Under the pieces are notes generated by a model. It searched no databases. It was not told where the DNA came from and saw only the letters and a program-made list of their open reading frames with translations. From Nocardia carnea (GTDB taxonomy: Bacteria; Actinomycetota; Actinomycetes; Mycobacteriales; Mycobacteriaceae), in the NCBI RefSeq assembly GCF_029868325.1, contig NZ_JARWNW010000151.1, positions 1-57,142 on the forward strand: a stretch of 57,142 nucleotides of DNA, read 5' to 3'. This document shows, one piece after another, positions 37,326 to 46,165 of the stretch (position 1 is the stretch's first letter; each line of letters opens with the position of its first letter). The translations under genes were made by a program, and so were the position numbers.

Positions 37326-38570
37326 TCAGGTCAGGAGCCCTACTGCTGGGACGATCAGGGACGTGGACACCGCCATCGAGATCGTGTTTCCGATGAAGGG
37401 GTGGAAATCGGCCGGGAGACGCTGGGATATCGGCCGGGCGATCACCGGGCAGAGCAGGGCGCCCGCCGCTGCACCGAGCGCGATCGAAAGCATGCTGCCG
37501 TTGTAGGCCAGCACGGTCGCAGGAGCAACCGAGACGACCGAGATGTAGGTCGGGGCCCAGCCTCCGCCCCGGTACAGGTGCCGCCAGACGATGATCCCGA
37601 TCGTCGAGGTCAATGCCTGCGCGAACAGGATATGTGGCAGCAGTTCGGTTCCGTAGCTCGGGAACATCGGGTTCAGGAGTACCGCGAGCACGACGCCCAG
37701 GATGACGCCGAGGCTGGCGAGTTCGTTGGCGTAGAACTGGGTTTCGGTGAAATCGGTGAGTACTCGCCGGATCATCCACACTGCGTCGGTCCGGACCGTG
37801 GGCGAACGTCCGGGAACGTCGGCGACATCGGCCGGTCCCTGGTCGTCGTCGGTCTGGGCCTGTGGAACCGGGCGTTTCATCCATGGCAGATACCGGCTCA
37901 CGACGAATGCCATTGCGGCCCCGATGGACATCGCGGCGGTGTTCGCCACGACATCGGGAAGGCCGGGCGGCCCGGTGACGAATTCGATGAGGAGCATCGC
38001 GACGGGCGTGGTGAGGACGCCGAGGAGGGCGCCGGTGAAGAACACCGGCCAGCCGCGTCCGTAGACGAGCACCACCGATGTCGCTACACAGACGAAGGGG
38101 ACGAACGTTGGTTGCCAGCCTTCGTCGAGTAGCCAACCGAAAGCCACGTTCGACAACAACAGGCTCAGTGCGGCCGAGCCCAGGATCCATGGCCACAAGC
38201 CGCTGCCGTAGGAGATCGGCGTTCCCGCCCAGCGTTTGCACCGGGCACCGGCCCACCACGCGATAGCGGCGCCGAGCAGCAATCCGAGCGAGGCGGTCCA
38301 GGATTTGTAGAACTGCGGTTCGGTGATATCGCCCAGGAACCACTGGATCCTGGCCACAGGATCGTTGGGCAGGCTGGTCAGCCATTCGGCGTAACTGGGG
38401 CCACCGGTGCCCAGATGAGGGGAAATCGCGGAGAGCGCGACGGCAAGGAGCCCGAAGGCGCCGACCATCGCTGCTCCGCCGAGGAGAAGGCCGGGAAGCG
38501 CCAGTTCTCGGCGTGGCGACGGCGCAGGCACCGGCGCGGCAGTCGTTCGCTGCAGGTCTGAGGCGGTCAT
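37326..38570 (-). CDS. Unknown multi-spanning membrane protein with internal duplication
   Basis: A 414-residue protein with about ten to twelve hydrophobic segments and a cytoplasmic-type hydrophilic linker at about residues 235-265. The two halves repeat a motif: DITEPQFYKSWTASLGLLLGA near residue 80 and DFTETQFYANELASLGVILGV near 280, each leading into a membrane segment. I do not recognise a transporter family. It is the last gene of an apparent operon with an asparaginase and a nitrilase-superfamily hydrolase (gap 24 bp), so uptake of their amide substrate is a reasonable inference. The duplication is typical of secondary transporters. Confidence 0.82.
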   Translation of the reverse strand: MTASDLQRTTAAPVPAPSPRRELALPGLLLGGAAMVGAFGLLAVALSAISPHLGTGGPSYAEWLTSLPNDPVARIQWFLGDITEPQFYKSWTASLGLLLGAAIAWWAGARCKRWAGTPISYGSGLWPWILGSAALSLLLSNVAFGWLLDEGWQPTFVPFVCVATSVVLVYGRGWPVFFTGALLGVLTTPVAMLLIEFVTGPPGLPDVVANTAAMSIGAAMAFVVSRYLPWMKRPVPQAQTDDDQGPADVADVPGRSPTVRTDAVWMIRRVLTDFTETQFYANELASLGVILGVVLAVLLNPMFPSYGTELLPHILFAQALTSTIGIIVWRHLYRGGGWAPTYISVVSVAPATVLAYNGSMLSIALGAAAGALLCPVIARPISQRLPADFHPFIGNTISMAVSTSLIVPAVGLLT

Positions 38571-38594
38571 GGGTAGCTCTTCGAATGCCGTCGC

Positions 38595-39491
38595 CTAGCG
38601 AGCAGCGGGCTTTCCGCCGGTGTAACCCAGCAGGGTGTCGTACAGGTCGGTCCTGCGGTCTCGGGGAAGATCGTTGAGCTCGTTCCAGACGACAGCGGAA
38701 CGGGACTCGACGATGTCGAGGTCCGCGTAGAGAATGGTTTCCGACTCCGCGTCGGCGATGGCGCCGGCCGGCCAGCCGTTGACACCGGTGATCAACGAAC
38801 AGCCCAGGAACTTCCCGCCACGTTCCTCGCCGACTCGATTGGCTGCGACGATCGGGACATTGTTGACATGTGAGGCGGACATCGTGAGGTACGAGGCCAT
38901 GCAGCGGCCGGCGTCGTCGAACAATGGCGGTGGGGTGAACACCCAGTTGTTGACCGAACAGATGACGTCGGCGCCCTGCGCAACGAGGATTCGGGCGACC
39001 TCGGGGAACCAGATGTCCCAGCAGATCAGCAGCCCGATCCGCCCGATCTTCGTATCGAAGACCGGGTAGGAATCACCCGGGGTGAAGATCAGCTTCTCGC
39101 GGTTCCACAGGTGTGTCTTGCGGTACTTGCCGATGAAACCGTCGGGGCCGATCAATACCGCGGTGTCGTACATCGCGACACCGTCGAGTTCGGCGACCCC
39201 GGCGACTATGTAGGCGTTGTGCTTACGCGCAGCATCGATCCAGGCCGCACACGCCGGGCCGGCCGGGACGGGCTCGGCGTGGGCATACGCCTCCTCGCGG
39301 GTATCGAACGAGTACCCGGTGCCGGCCAGCTCCGGCAGTACGATCAGCCGGGCGCCGTTCGCCGCCGCGTCCGCGATCAGTCGCAGGGTCTCGGCAATGT
39401 TGTTGTCCTTGTTGTCCAGTCCGACCTGGGGATCGAACTGGATGGCGGCGGCGCGGATCGCGCTGACGGCGGGGCGGGTCGGTGAACGCAT
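38595..39491 (-). CDS. Nitrilase-superfamily carbon-nitrogen hydrolase
   Basis: A 298-residue cytoplasmic hydrolase. The catalytic triad is visible as Glu54 (LPELAGTGY), Lys125 (GKYRKTHLW) and Cys157 (GLLICWDIWFPE), the pattern of amidase and N-carbamoylase-like nitrilases rather than Lnt. Length is typical for the family. It sits 30 bp downstream of the asparaginase gene and 24 bp upstream of the membrane protein, all on the minus strand. The operon context suggests release of ammonia from an amide, ureido or carbamoyl compound; the substrate is not determined. Confidence 0.92.
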   Translation of the reverse strand: MRSPTRPAVSAIRAAAIQFDPQVGLDNKDNNIAETLRLIADAAANGARLIVLPELAGTGYSFDTREEAYAHAEPVPAGPACAAWIDAARKHNAYIVAGVAELDGVAMYDTAVLIGPDGFIGKYRKTHLWNREKLIFTPGDSYPVFDTKIGRIGLLICWDIWFPEVARILVAQGADVICSVNNWVFTPPPLFDDAGRCMASYLTMSASHVNNVPIVAANRVGEERGGKFLGCSLITGVNGWPAGAIADAESETILYADLDIVESRSAVVWNELNDLPRDRRTDLYDTLLGYTGGKPAAR

Positions 39492-39521
39492 GAACTCTCC
39501 TTGCAGGTGAATGGAATGGGG

Positions 39522-40556
39522 TCAGCTGCCACCGAGGGAGGCGGCGGCCTCGGTCCGGACATCTGTGTAGCGCTCGGGTTCCGCAGCGAAGGCCCGGGCA
39601 ATGGCGGTCGAGTCGGCGCCGGCGGCGAGCAGGGCGGCAAGGAGGACGCGCGCCTGACTCGGCCGGAGCAGGCCGGTCGGCACAGCCCCCGCGGCGACCA
39701 GATCGGCGGCCCCACCGCCGCCTCCGTAGACGGGCCGGATGGGACCCGCGGATACCCGAGACGACAGCAACACGGGGATTCCTGCGCGCACATGGTCGGC
39801 GACAGCATCGGCGACGTCCGCGTTCGCATTGCCGTATCCGGTGGCCTGCAAAACGATGCCGTGCGCACCGGCACGTACATGGGCGTCGATCGCTGTGCGA
39901 TCGGCGCCGGGGTAGATCGCGACGATGTCCACCCGCAGGCCGGAGAGCGAAACCGGCGTGCTCAGCGCCGTCCGCGCGCGCCGGAGCTTGGTATGCACTC
40001 GGACGGTGCCGTCGACCACGGTTCCCACGGGACCGTGATCCAGGTCCGAGAATGCCGCGGTCGCGCTGTTGTGCACCTTGCGAGTACCGCGTGCCGCGTG
40101 GACGATCCCGTCGAAGGCCACGAGCACTCCGAGGCCGCGCGCGTCCATCGATGCGGCGACCGCGACGGCGTCACCGAGATTGCGGGGACCGTCTCCGGCC
40201 GGATCGTCGAAGCTGCGTTGCGCGCCGGTGAAAACGACCGGCCGTGGGTCGGCGTGGAAGCAATCGACGAGCATCGCCGTCTCCTCCATGGTGTCCGTCC
40301 CGTGGGTGACCACGATCCCGCAGGTCGTGGGGTCCGCCAACGCTGCTCCGACTTCGGCGTTCACACGGTCCATATCTGCAAACGTCATGGCATAGCTGTT
40401 GACCGTCATCGCCTCGACCACGCGGGTCTCGACCCCGGCGTGTGACGGTGAGACGGCCAGCAGGGCAGCCCCCGATGTCGTGGCAGCCTTGACGCCACGC
40501 TCGTCGGCAGTGCTGGCGATCGTGCCGCCCGTGGTGATCACAACAACTGTTCGCAT
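39522..40556 (-). CDS. Asparaginase/glutaminase-family protein
   Basis: A 344-residue enzyme of the bacterial asparaginase fold. The two catalytic threonine sites are Thr12 in TTGGTIAS and Thr87/Asp88 in THGTDTMEE. The subunit-interface region DGIVHAARGTRKVHNSATAAF is also present. The start is ATG 40556 (MRTVVVITTGG); the frame is open upstream to 40613 but would cross the LacI operators. No signal peptide is seen, so it acts in the cytoplasm. It leads the leftward operon and is divergent from a LacI-type regulator. L-asparagine is the default substrate, but the neighbouring hydrolase and lyase leave room for another amide. Confidence 0.93.
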   Translation of the reverse strand: MRTVVVITTGGTIASTADERGVKAATTSGAALLAVSPSHAGVETRVVEAMTVNSYAMTFADMDRVNAEVGAALADPTTCGIVVTHGTDTMEETAMLVDCFHADPRPVVFTGAQRSFDDPAGDGPRNLGDAVAVAASMDARGLGVLVAFDGIVHAARGTRKVHNSATAAFSDLDHGPVGTVVDGTVRVHTKLRRARTALSTPVSLSGLRVDIVAIYPGADRTAIDAHVRAGAHGIVLQATGYGNANADVADAVADHVRAGIPVLLSSRVSAGPIRPVYGGGGGAADLVAAGAVPTGLLRPSQARVLLAALLAAGADSTAIARAFAAEPERYTDVRTEAAASLGGS

Positions 40557-40566
40557 TTTGCCCAAT

Positions 40567-40585
40567 CGTTTGCGCCAAACGTTTG
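40567..40585. promoter_or_regulatory. Overlapping LacI-type operators
   Basis: CGTTTG-CGC-CAAACG (40567-40581) and the CG-centred dyad CAAACGTTTG (40576-40585) overlap in the 48-bp divergent region between the asparaginase and LacI genes. The CAAACGTTTG core is typical of LacI-family operators. A TAATAT hexamer at 40589-40594 beside it could be the -10 of the regulator gene, which would put both divergent promoters under the same repressor. Confidence 0.75.
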
Positions 40586-40604
40586 TGCTAATATACCCAG
40601 CAAC

Positions 40605-41747
40605 ATGGATCACGGCAATGCCCGGGTATTGCGGTGGCCGTTCTCGGTAGTCAGATCAGTTCCGGAAGGTGGTGTTCGGTTGCAATCCGGCGCGCAGGAG
40701 CTCCCCCACTTGGACGATTCCGGACGACCGACTCTCCGGACAGTCGCCGAGTTGGCCGGCGTGCATGTGTCGACCGCGTCGCGCGCCTTATCGCCCAGTC
40801 TGCGGCCCGGAGTCCGGGTGGCGTCCGAGGAAACGATGCGCCGTATCCGCCGTATCGCGGACGAACTCGGCTTTGCACGCAACCCGCATGCCGCGGGACT
40901 TCGCACCAGTAGAAGCAACCTCGCCGGCGTGCTCGTCCCGAAACTGACCGATATCGTGCTGGCCACGATCTACGAGGGCATCGACGATGCCGCCCGCAGG
41001 CTCGGCTTCCAGACCTTCGTGGCCAACACCCTCGACCGCGACCGCGAGCGGCAGGCCGGGGTCGAGATGTTTCTTGCCCGGCGCGTGGACGGGCTGATCC
41101 TCGGGGACGCGCGAGTCGAGGACTCACTCCTCGACTCGCTGTCCGATCGTCAGATCCCATTCGTGTTGGTGAGCCGCCACTCCGGGGCTCATCCCGCCGT
41201 CACGTGTGACGACTACGAAGGTGGTCGCATCGCGGCGCAGCATCTGCTGGGGCTGGGGCATCGGGATGTCGCGATCATCGCCGGTGAGAATTACGCGAGT
41301 ACAGCCGTCGATCGAGTCGCGGGATTCGTCGAGACCTTCAGCGCGGCAGGCCATCCGATTCCGGCGGGCCGGATTGCCCAGTCGGCTTTCGATGTCGGCG
41401 GCGGACGTGAGGCAGCTCAGCGGGTCCTGGCAGAGTCACCCCGCCCGACCGCAATCTTCGCCGTCAACGATTTCGCGGCGATCGGTGCGCTCGGAGCAAT
41501 CCGCGCCGCGGGACTCGGCGCCGGACGCGATATCGCGATCGTCGGATACAACGACACCCCGTTGGCCGGTGAACTTCCGATTCCGTTGACCTCGGTCCGG
41601 TCGCCGATGCAGCGGATGGGCCAGGAAGCCATGGAGATGCTCGTGCAGCAGATCAATGGCGGCCCTGTCGAGTCCAGGCGCCTGACTCCCACGCTCTCGG
41701 TCAGGGAGAGCACGGATCCCGCCACCGGTGACGCGCCCGGCTCTTGA
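40605..41747 (+). CDS. LacI-family transcriptional regulator
   Basis: A 380-residue regulator. The helix-turn-helix PTLRTVAELAGVHVSTASRALSP and hinge helix EETMRRIRRIADELGFARNPHAAGLRT are followed by a periplasmic-binding-protein-like domain (LAGVLVPKLTDIVLATIYEGI; AIVGYNDTPLAGELPIPLTSV). Two starts are possible, ATG 40605 or TTG 40680; the latter has a good GGAAGG site and gives the usual short N-terminus, whereas the ATG has little leader after the TAATAT box. It probably represses the divergent asparaginase operon and its own CitE-like partner, responding to a substrate of the pathway. Confidence 0.92.
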   Translation: MDHGNARVLRWPFSVVRSVPEGGVRLQSGAQELPHLDDSGRPTLRTVAELAGVHVSTASRALSPSLRPGVRVASEETMRRIRRIADELGFARNPHAAGLRTSRSNLAGVLVPKLTDIVLATIYEGIDDAARRLGFQTFVANTLDRDRERQAGVEMFLARRVDGLILGDARVEDSLLDSLSDRQIPFVLVSRHSGAHPAVTCDDYEGGRIAAQHLLGLGHRDVAIIAGENYASTAVDRVAGFVETFSAAGHPIPAGRIAQSAFDVGGGREAAQRVLAESPRPTAIFAVNDFAAIGALGAIRAAGLGAGRDIAIVGYNDTPLAGELPIPLTSVRSPMQRMGQEAMEMLVQQINGGPVESRRLTPTLSVRESTDPATGDAPGS

Positions 41748-41787
41748 CTTTCCACCCGTAACCACAAACATTCGCTGAAGGGAATCC

Positions 41788-42648
41788 GTGACGACTACAT
41801 ATGCGGTAGCACCGTGGGCTCTGGCCCGCTCATGGCTGCTCATTCCTGCGACGGATCCGAAGGCACTGACACGAGCGTCCGCGTCTGCCGCCGACATCGT
41901 CGTCATCGATATCGAGGACGGGATTCCCGAGGGGCGCAAGAAGATGGCTCGCGAGGTCGCCGGCTCCTGGCTCGAGAACGGTCGCGCATGGGTTCGGGTG
42001 AACAGTCGGTCGACCGAATTCTGGGAGCAGGATCTGGCAGGTCTGCAGCGTGCCCCGGGCCTCGAGGGCGTCATGCTGGCCAAGACCGAATCGGCCGGCC
42101 AGATCACCGACACTGTCGCTGCGCTCGGGCGTGAACTCCCCGTTATTGCCCTGGTCGAATCCGCTCGCGGCCTCGCGTATGCGCCGGAAATCGCCGAAAC
42201 GCACGGCGTGGTACGAATCGCCTTCGGCAGCGGCGACTTCCGCAGGGACACCGGATCCGGCGACAGCGCCATCGCATTGGCATTCGCCCGTTCGCAGCTG
42301 GTTGTGGCCAGCAGGGTCGCCGGTATCGCCGCGCCCATCGACGGACCATGCATATCCGACGATCACGGACAGCTCCAGGTCGCCGCGCGTCTCACCGCGG
42401 ACATGGGTATGACCGGAAAGCTGTGCCTGCACGAACGTCAGGCAGAAGTGGCCAACCGAACGCTGAGTCCGGATGCCGACGAGGTCGCCTGGGCGACGGC
42501 CGTCGTCGCCGAACTCGGCGCCGACGGTAGCGGAATTCAGGATGGCAGCGACCGTCCGGCGCTGGCCCGGGCACATCGGATCCTCGAGGTCGACCACGCA
42601 CTCGAATACCTCGGATGGAAGCATCAGTACATCGATCCAACGCGTTGA
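41788..42648 (+). CDS. CitE-like HpcH/HpaI family lyase
   Basis: A 286-residue TIM-barrel protein of the HpcH/HpaI aldolase and citrate lyase beta-like family. Visible family motifs are RSWLLIPATDPKALTRA at the N-terminus, ADIVVIDIEDGIPEGRK, MLAKTESAGQI with the metal-binding glutamate region, and IAFGSGDFRRDTG with the metal-binding aspartate. It starts at GTG 41788, 40 bp after the LacI gene. Members cleave or form C-C bonds of acyl-CoA or 2-oxo acids, for example malyl-CoA or citramalyl-CoA. In this locus it may process the carbon skeleton left after deamidation (inference). Confidence 0.88.
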   Translation: MTTTYAVAPWALARSWLLIPATDPKALTRASASAADIVVIDIEDGIPEGRKKMAREVAGSWLENGRAWVRVNSRSTEFWEQDLAGLQRAPGLEGVMLAKTESAGQITDTVAALGRELPVIALVESARGLAYAPEIAETHGVVRIAFGSGDFRRDTGSGDSAIALAFARSQLVVASRVAGIAAPIDGPCISDDHGQLQVAARLTADMGMTGKLCLHERQAEVANRTLSPDADEVAWATAVVAELGADGSGIQDGSDRPALARAHRILEVDHALEYLGWKHQYIDPTR

Positions 42649-42766
42649 TCGGGTGCGGAGCCCCCGCACAGCACCCAACCGTGCCCTCCCCTCCTCCCGC
42701 TGACCGGGGCCCCGAGGACAGTACTGCCGAATGCCGGCGGGGCGCTGCTGGGTTACTGTACGAACC

Positions 42767-44481
42767 GTGAGACCGCTGCCGCCGGGGACCGTATTCGCCG
42801 GTTACCATATCGAGCGGTTGCTCGGGGCGGGCGGCATGGGGAGCGTCTACGCGGCTCGGCATCCACGTTTGCCGCTCACGGTCGCACTCAAATTGCTGCA
42901 CCCTTCGTTCACCGCGGATCCGGGTTTCCGCGCACGTTCGAACGTGAGGCCGAGATCGCGGCGCGACTGGATCATCCCCATGTGGTGGCCGTGCACGATC
43001 GGGGCAGTTCCGACGGCGTCCTGTGGATCGCGATGCAGTACGTCGCCGGTACCGATGCGGGCCGGGCGGTCCGCGACGGAGCGCTGCCCATCGGCCGGGC
43101 CCTGCGCATCGCGGCGGGTACGGCCGATGCCCTGGATCATGCGCATGCCACCGGGTTGGTGCACCGTGATGTGAAATTAGCGAATATTCTGCTGCGCGCC
43201 GCCGATATCTCCGCGTTTCCGCACGGCACTCTGCAGGAGCATGTCCTGCTCGGCGATTTCGGGATCGCCAAGGCTGTCGCCGAATCCACCGCATTGACGG
43301 AGACGGGCGCACTGGTGGCGACCGTCCGTTACGCCGCGCCGGAGGTGCTGTCCGGGGTGCCCGCGGGTCCGGCGTCGGACCAGTATTCGCTCGCGTGCAC
43401 CCTGTTCCATCTGCTCACCGGCCGGCCACCGTTCGACGCCGACAACACCGGCACCCTGGTGACCGCGCACCTGATTCACCCGCCACCCCGCAGTAGCGCG
43501 ATACGTGCCGGACTGCCTCGGCCTTGGACGATGTGTTCGCGATCGCTCTTGCCAAGCAACCGCACGACCGGTTCCCCTCGTGCGGCGCCATGGTCGCGGC
43601 CGCCCGATCGGTTCTCGAGGCTGCCGAACGGGACCGGTCGAATACCGCGGTCACGGTCCCGGCGATGCCCGGGAGTACCCACTACCCGACCTCCACGGCG
43701 GTGACCGAATTCCGGCCGCGGCGTCAGCGTTCCGGCCGGAAATGGCTCCTGGTTCTCCCGTTGATCCTGGCGCTGATCGGCGTGAGCACCGGCGTCTTGT
43801 ACGCGCTGAACACGGGTTCGGCCGGTACACCCGCACCTGATATGTCGCCGTCCTAGCCGGCCACTGCTGCCGCGGCGTCCGGGACGCCCGCACCCGAGCA
43901 GCAACCCACCGACACCGCGGTGACCTACGAGGTGACCGGTGATGCGGATGCCACGGTGCTGAGTTACGTCGACGCCAAGGGCCAGGCGCAGCAGATCCTC
44001 AACGCGGAGGTGCCGTGGAGCCTCACGTTCCAGGCATATTCGTCCGTCGTTCTGGCGCATGTCAGTGTGATCACCAAGGGTAATGAGGCCGGCTGCCGGA
44101 TCACGGTGAACGGCGAGGTGAAAGATGAGAAGACCGCGACCGGACAGTACTCGGCGGCCCGGTGCGCGGCCGGACCCCGGCACCGCTCGGTCCGGCGCCG
44201 GCCGAGGGCCAGGCCGATATCACGTACGAATTGGTTTCCGACGTGAGTTGAGTTCGGTGTCCTATACCGACGGCAATACATTTCAGCGGCTGCAGAACGT
44301 CCCCGCACCGTGGCAGACGACCGTGAAGAACGGCGATCTGCCCCAGGTGAATTTGATTGCCATGACGAAGGGGGCCGAGGTCACCTGCCGTATCAAAGTC
44401 GACGGCGCGGTCCGGGCCGAGAACGTGGCGCGCGGAACGAACGCGATAGTCACCTGCCAGGGCTGGCTGGCCGGCGGCTGA
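42767..44481 (+). pseudogene. Broken Ser/Thr protein kinase gene with tandem MmpS-like sensor domains
   Basis: From GTG 42767 the sequence encodes a Pkn-type kinase: [51 protein letters not shown] and APEVLSGVPAGPASDQYSLA. The frame shifts near 42935 (before [13 protein letters not shown]) and again near 43515 (before LDDVFAIALAKQP). After a basic juxtamembrane stretch and one membrane segment (WLLVLPLILALIGVSTGVLY), an in-frame TAG lies at 43854-43856. The outer part has two copies of an MmpS-like domain (VTYEVTGDADATVLSYVD; ITYELVSD ... SSVSYTDGN) joined by two further frameshifts near 44165 and 44245. With all frames joined it would be a complete kinase of about 570 residues. So many lesions suggest a pseudogene, though sequencing error is possible. 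Confidence 0.82.
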
Positions 44482-44550
44482 ACAGCACGGTGAGGTGCGC
44501 GAGGCAGCGTTCCAAGGTCGTTGTTCGACGGTGGCCCGGCGGCCGGTAGA

Positions 44551-44591
44551 ACGATCACCGCCCGACTTTCGAGGAGTTGCGCGGTGATCGT
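44551..44591. terminator. Hairpin between convergent kinase and exporter genes
   Basis: ACGATCACCGC (44551-44561) and GCGGTGATCGT (44581-44591) form a perfect 11-bp stem with a 19-nt loop. It lies between the convergent ends of the broken kinase gene (+) and the MFS gene (-). The long loop and the absence of a T-run make the terminator call moderate. Confidence 0.45.
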
Positions 44592-44653
44592 GATCCCGGC
44601 CGGTCACAGTGGCCGGTGGCCGCGGTGGCGACGAGCCCGGCAGCCGACTGCGC

Positions 44654-46111
44654 TCAGTCCGATACGGCCACCGGTTCGCGATGATCGGCAGGCACCGGAC
44701 GCGAGCGCAGCAGGATCAGGCCCAATAGCGCGGCCGCGAGACTGAACCCGGCACTCACCCACGCGCCCACCGAGACCGCATCGGTGAAGGCCGATTTCGC
44801 GACGTCGGCGTAGCCGAGTTCGAAGGCGGCGCCGATGGACTCCCGCGCTGCCGCCGGGGCCCCGGCCGGCATCCGATCGGTGAACACACCGGCCAGCACG
44901 CTGCCCAGGATCGCGATACTGAGGGCCATACCCACCTGCTGCAGTGTGTCGTTGAGCGCCGAGCCCACGCCCGCGTGCCGCAGCGGAATGGTGTTCATGA
45001 TGGCGGTGTAGGCGGCCGGCCCGGCCAGGCCGCCGCCGATACCCATGACCAGCATGCTCACCAGTACCCACAGATACCCGTCGCCGATGGCGAGGACGGT
45101 GAACGCCACGGCCATCACAGCCAGACCGGAGACGATGAGGGTTTTGTTCGGCAGGTTCTTGCCCAGGGTGGCGCCGACACCGTTGAACACCGCCCCGGCG
45201 AGGGCATACGGCAGCAGCGCCAGCCCCGCCTTCATGGGCCCGTAGCCGAGGACGAATTGCAGGTACTGGGTGAGCATCAGCATCACCGCGCCCATCCCGA
45301 ACACCATCAGCAGCACCGTGGCGCAGGTGCCGGTGAAATCCCGGTTGGCGAACAGGCCCAGCGGCAGCATCGGATGTTCCTGCCGCCGCTCCCACAGCAC
45401 GAACGCGACCGTCGACGCGATCGCGAGCGCCAGGCCCGCGATATTCCACTCGCGCTCGATGATCAGGTAGACCGTGGACCCCAGGGCGACCACCGACAGC
45501 ACCACGCCCACCAGGTCGATGGGGCGTTGTTCGCCGGTGGTTTCGGGCATGAGGGCCAGGGCGGCCACGATGGCCAGGACGGCCACCGGGATATTGAGCA
45601 GGAACACCGATCCCCACCAGTAGTGCTCCAGTAGCAGACCGCCCAGGACGGGTCCGGCGACGATACCGAGGATCGACACGGTGGACCAGGCGGCCAGGGC
45701 CATCCGGCGTTCGGTCTCGTCGAAGGTGGTCATCAGAATGGACAGCGTCGAGGGCATGAGCAGCGCCCCGCCGAGGCCCATCACCGCGCGGGCGGCCACC
45801 AGCTGCCACGGCTCGGTGGCCACCACCGCCGCCAGCGACCCCACCGCCAGCACGACCAGACCGAGGATCAGCATCCGCCGGCGCCCGAACCGGTCCGAGA
45901 GGCTCCCGGCGGTGAGCAGCAGGCCGGCGAAGACCAGGACGTAGGAGTCGAGGATCCACTGGATATCGGCGGGGGTGGCATCCAGCTCACGGATCAGTGA
46001 GGGGATCGCGATATTGAGCACGGTGCTGTCGATCATGAGCACCAGCAGGGATAGGCACAGCGCCGCGAGGATCAGCCACCGGCGCGGGTCTCGTACAGTG
46101 TTCGATTCCAC
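44654..46111 (-). CDS. MFS drug exporter, DHA2 (EmrB/QacA) family
   Basis: A 485-residue transporter with about fourteen membrane segments. The DHA2 signature is clear: MIDSTVLNIAIPSLIRELD in segment 1 followed by IQWILDSYVLVFAGLLLTAG and the loop motif GSLSDRFGRRRML. The start is GTG 46111 (VESNTVRDPRRW). It is divergent from a TetR-class repressor across overlapping inverted repeats, the standard architecture of an inducible multidrug efflux pump. The exported compound is unknown. Confidence 0.93.
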   Translation of the reverse strand: MESNTVRDPRRWLILAALCLSLLVLMIDSTVLNIAIPSLIRELDATPADIQWILDSYVLVFAGLLLTAGSLSDRFGRRRMLILGLVVLAVGSLAAVVATEPWQLVAARAVMGLGGALLMPSTLSILMTTFDETERRMALAAWSTVSILGIVAGPVLGGLLLEHYWWGSVFLLNIPVAVLAIVAALALMPETTGEQRPIDLVGVVLSVVALGSTVYLIIEREWNIAGLALAIASTVAFVLWERRQEHPMLPLGLFANRDFTGTCATVLLMVFGMGAVMLMLTQYLQFVLGYGPMKAGLALLPYALAGAVFNGVGATLGKNLPNKTLIVSGLAVMAVAFTVLAIGDGYLWVLVSMLVMGIGGGLAGPAAYTAIMNTIPLRHAGVGSALNDTLQQVGMALSIAILGSVLAGVFTDRMPAGAPAAARESIGAAFELGYADVAKSAFTDAVSVGAWVSAGFSLAAALLGLILLRSRPVPADHREPVAVSD

Positions 46112-46146
46112 TCGCACACTGTACGACCAGATCGAACATTGTGCGA
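46091..46146. promoter_or_regulatory. Overlapping inverted repeats between MFS and tetR genes
   Basis: TCGTACAGTG (46091-46100) and CACTGTACGA (46117-46126) form a perfect 10-bp dyad with a 16-base spacer. A second dyad, TCGCACA (46112-46118) with TGTGCGA (46140-46146), overlaps it. Together they cover the divergent promoters and the GTG start of the exporter at 46111, so they are the likely TetR operators. Confidence 0.75.
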
Positions 46147-46165
46147 GCGGGGCTAGGATCGACTT

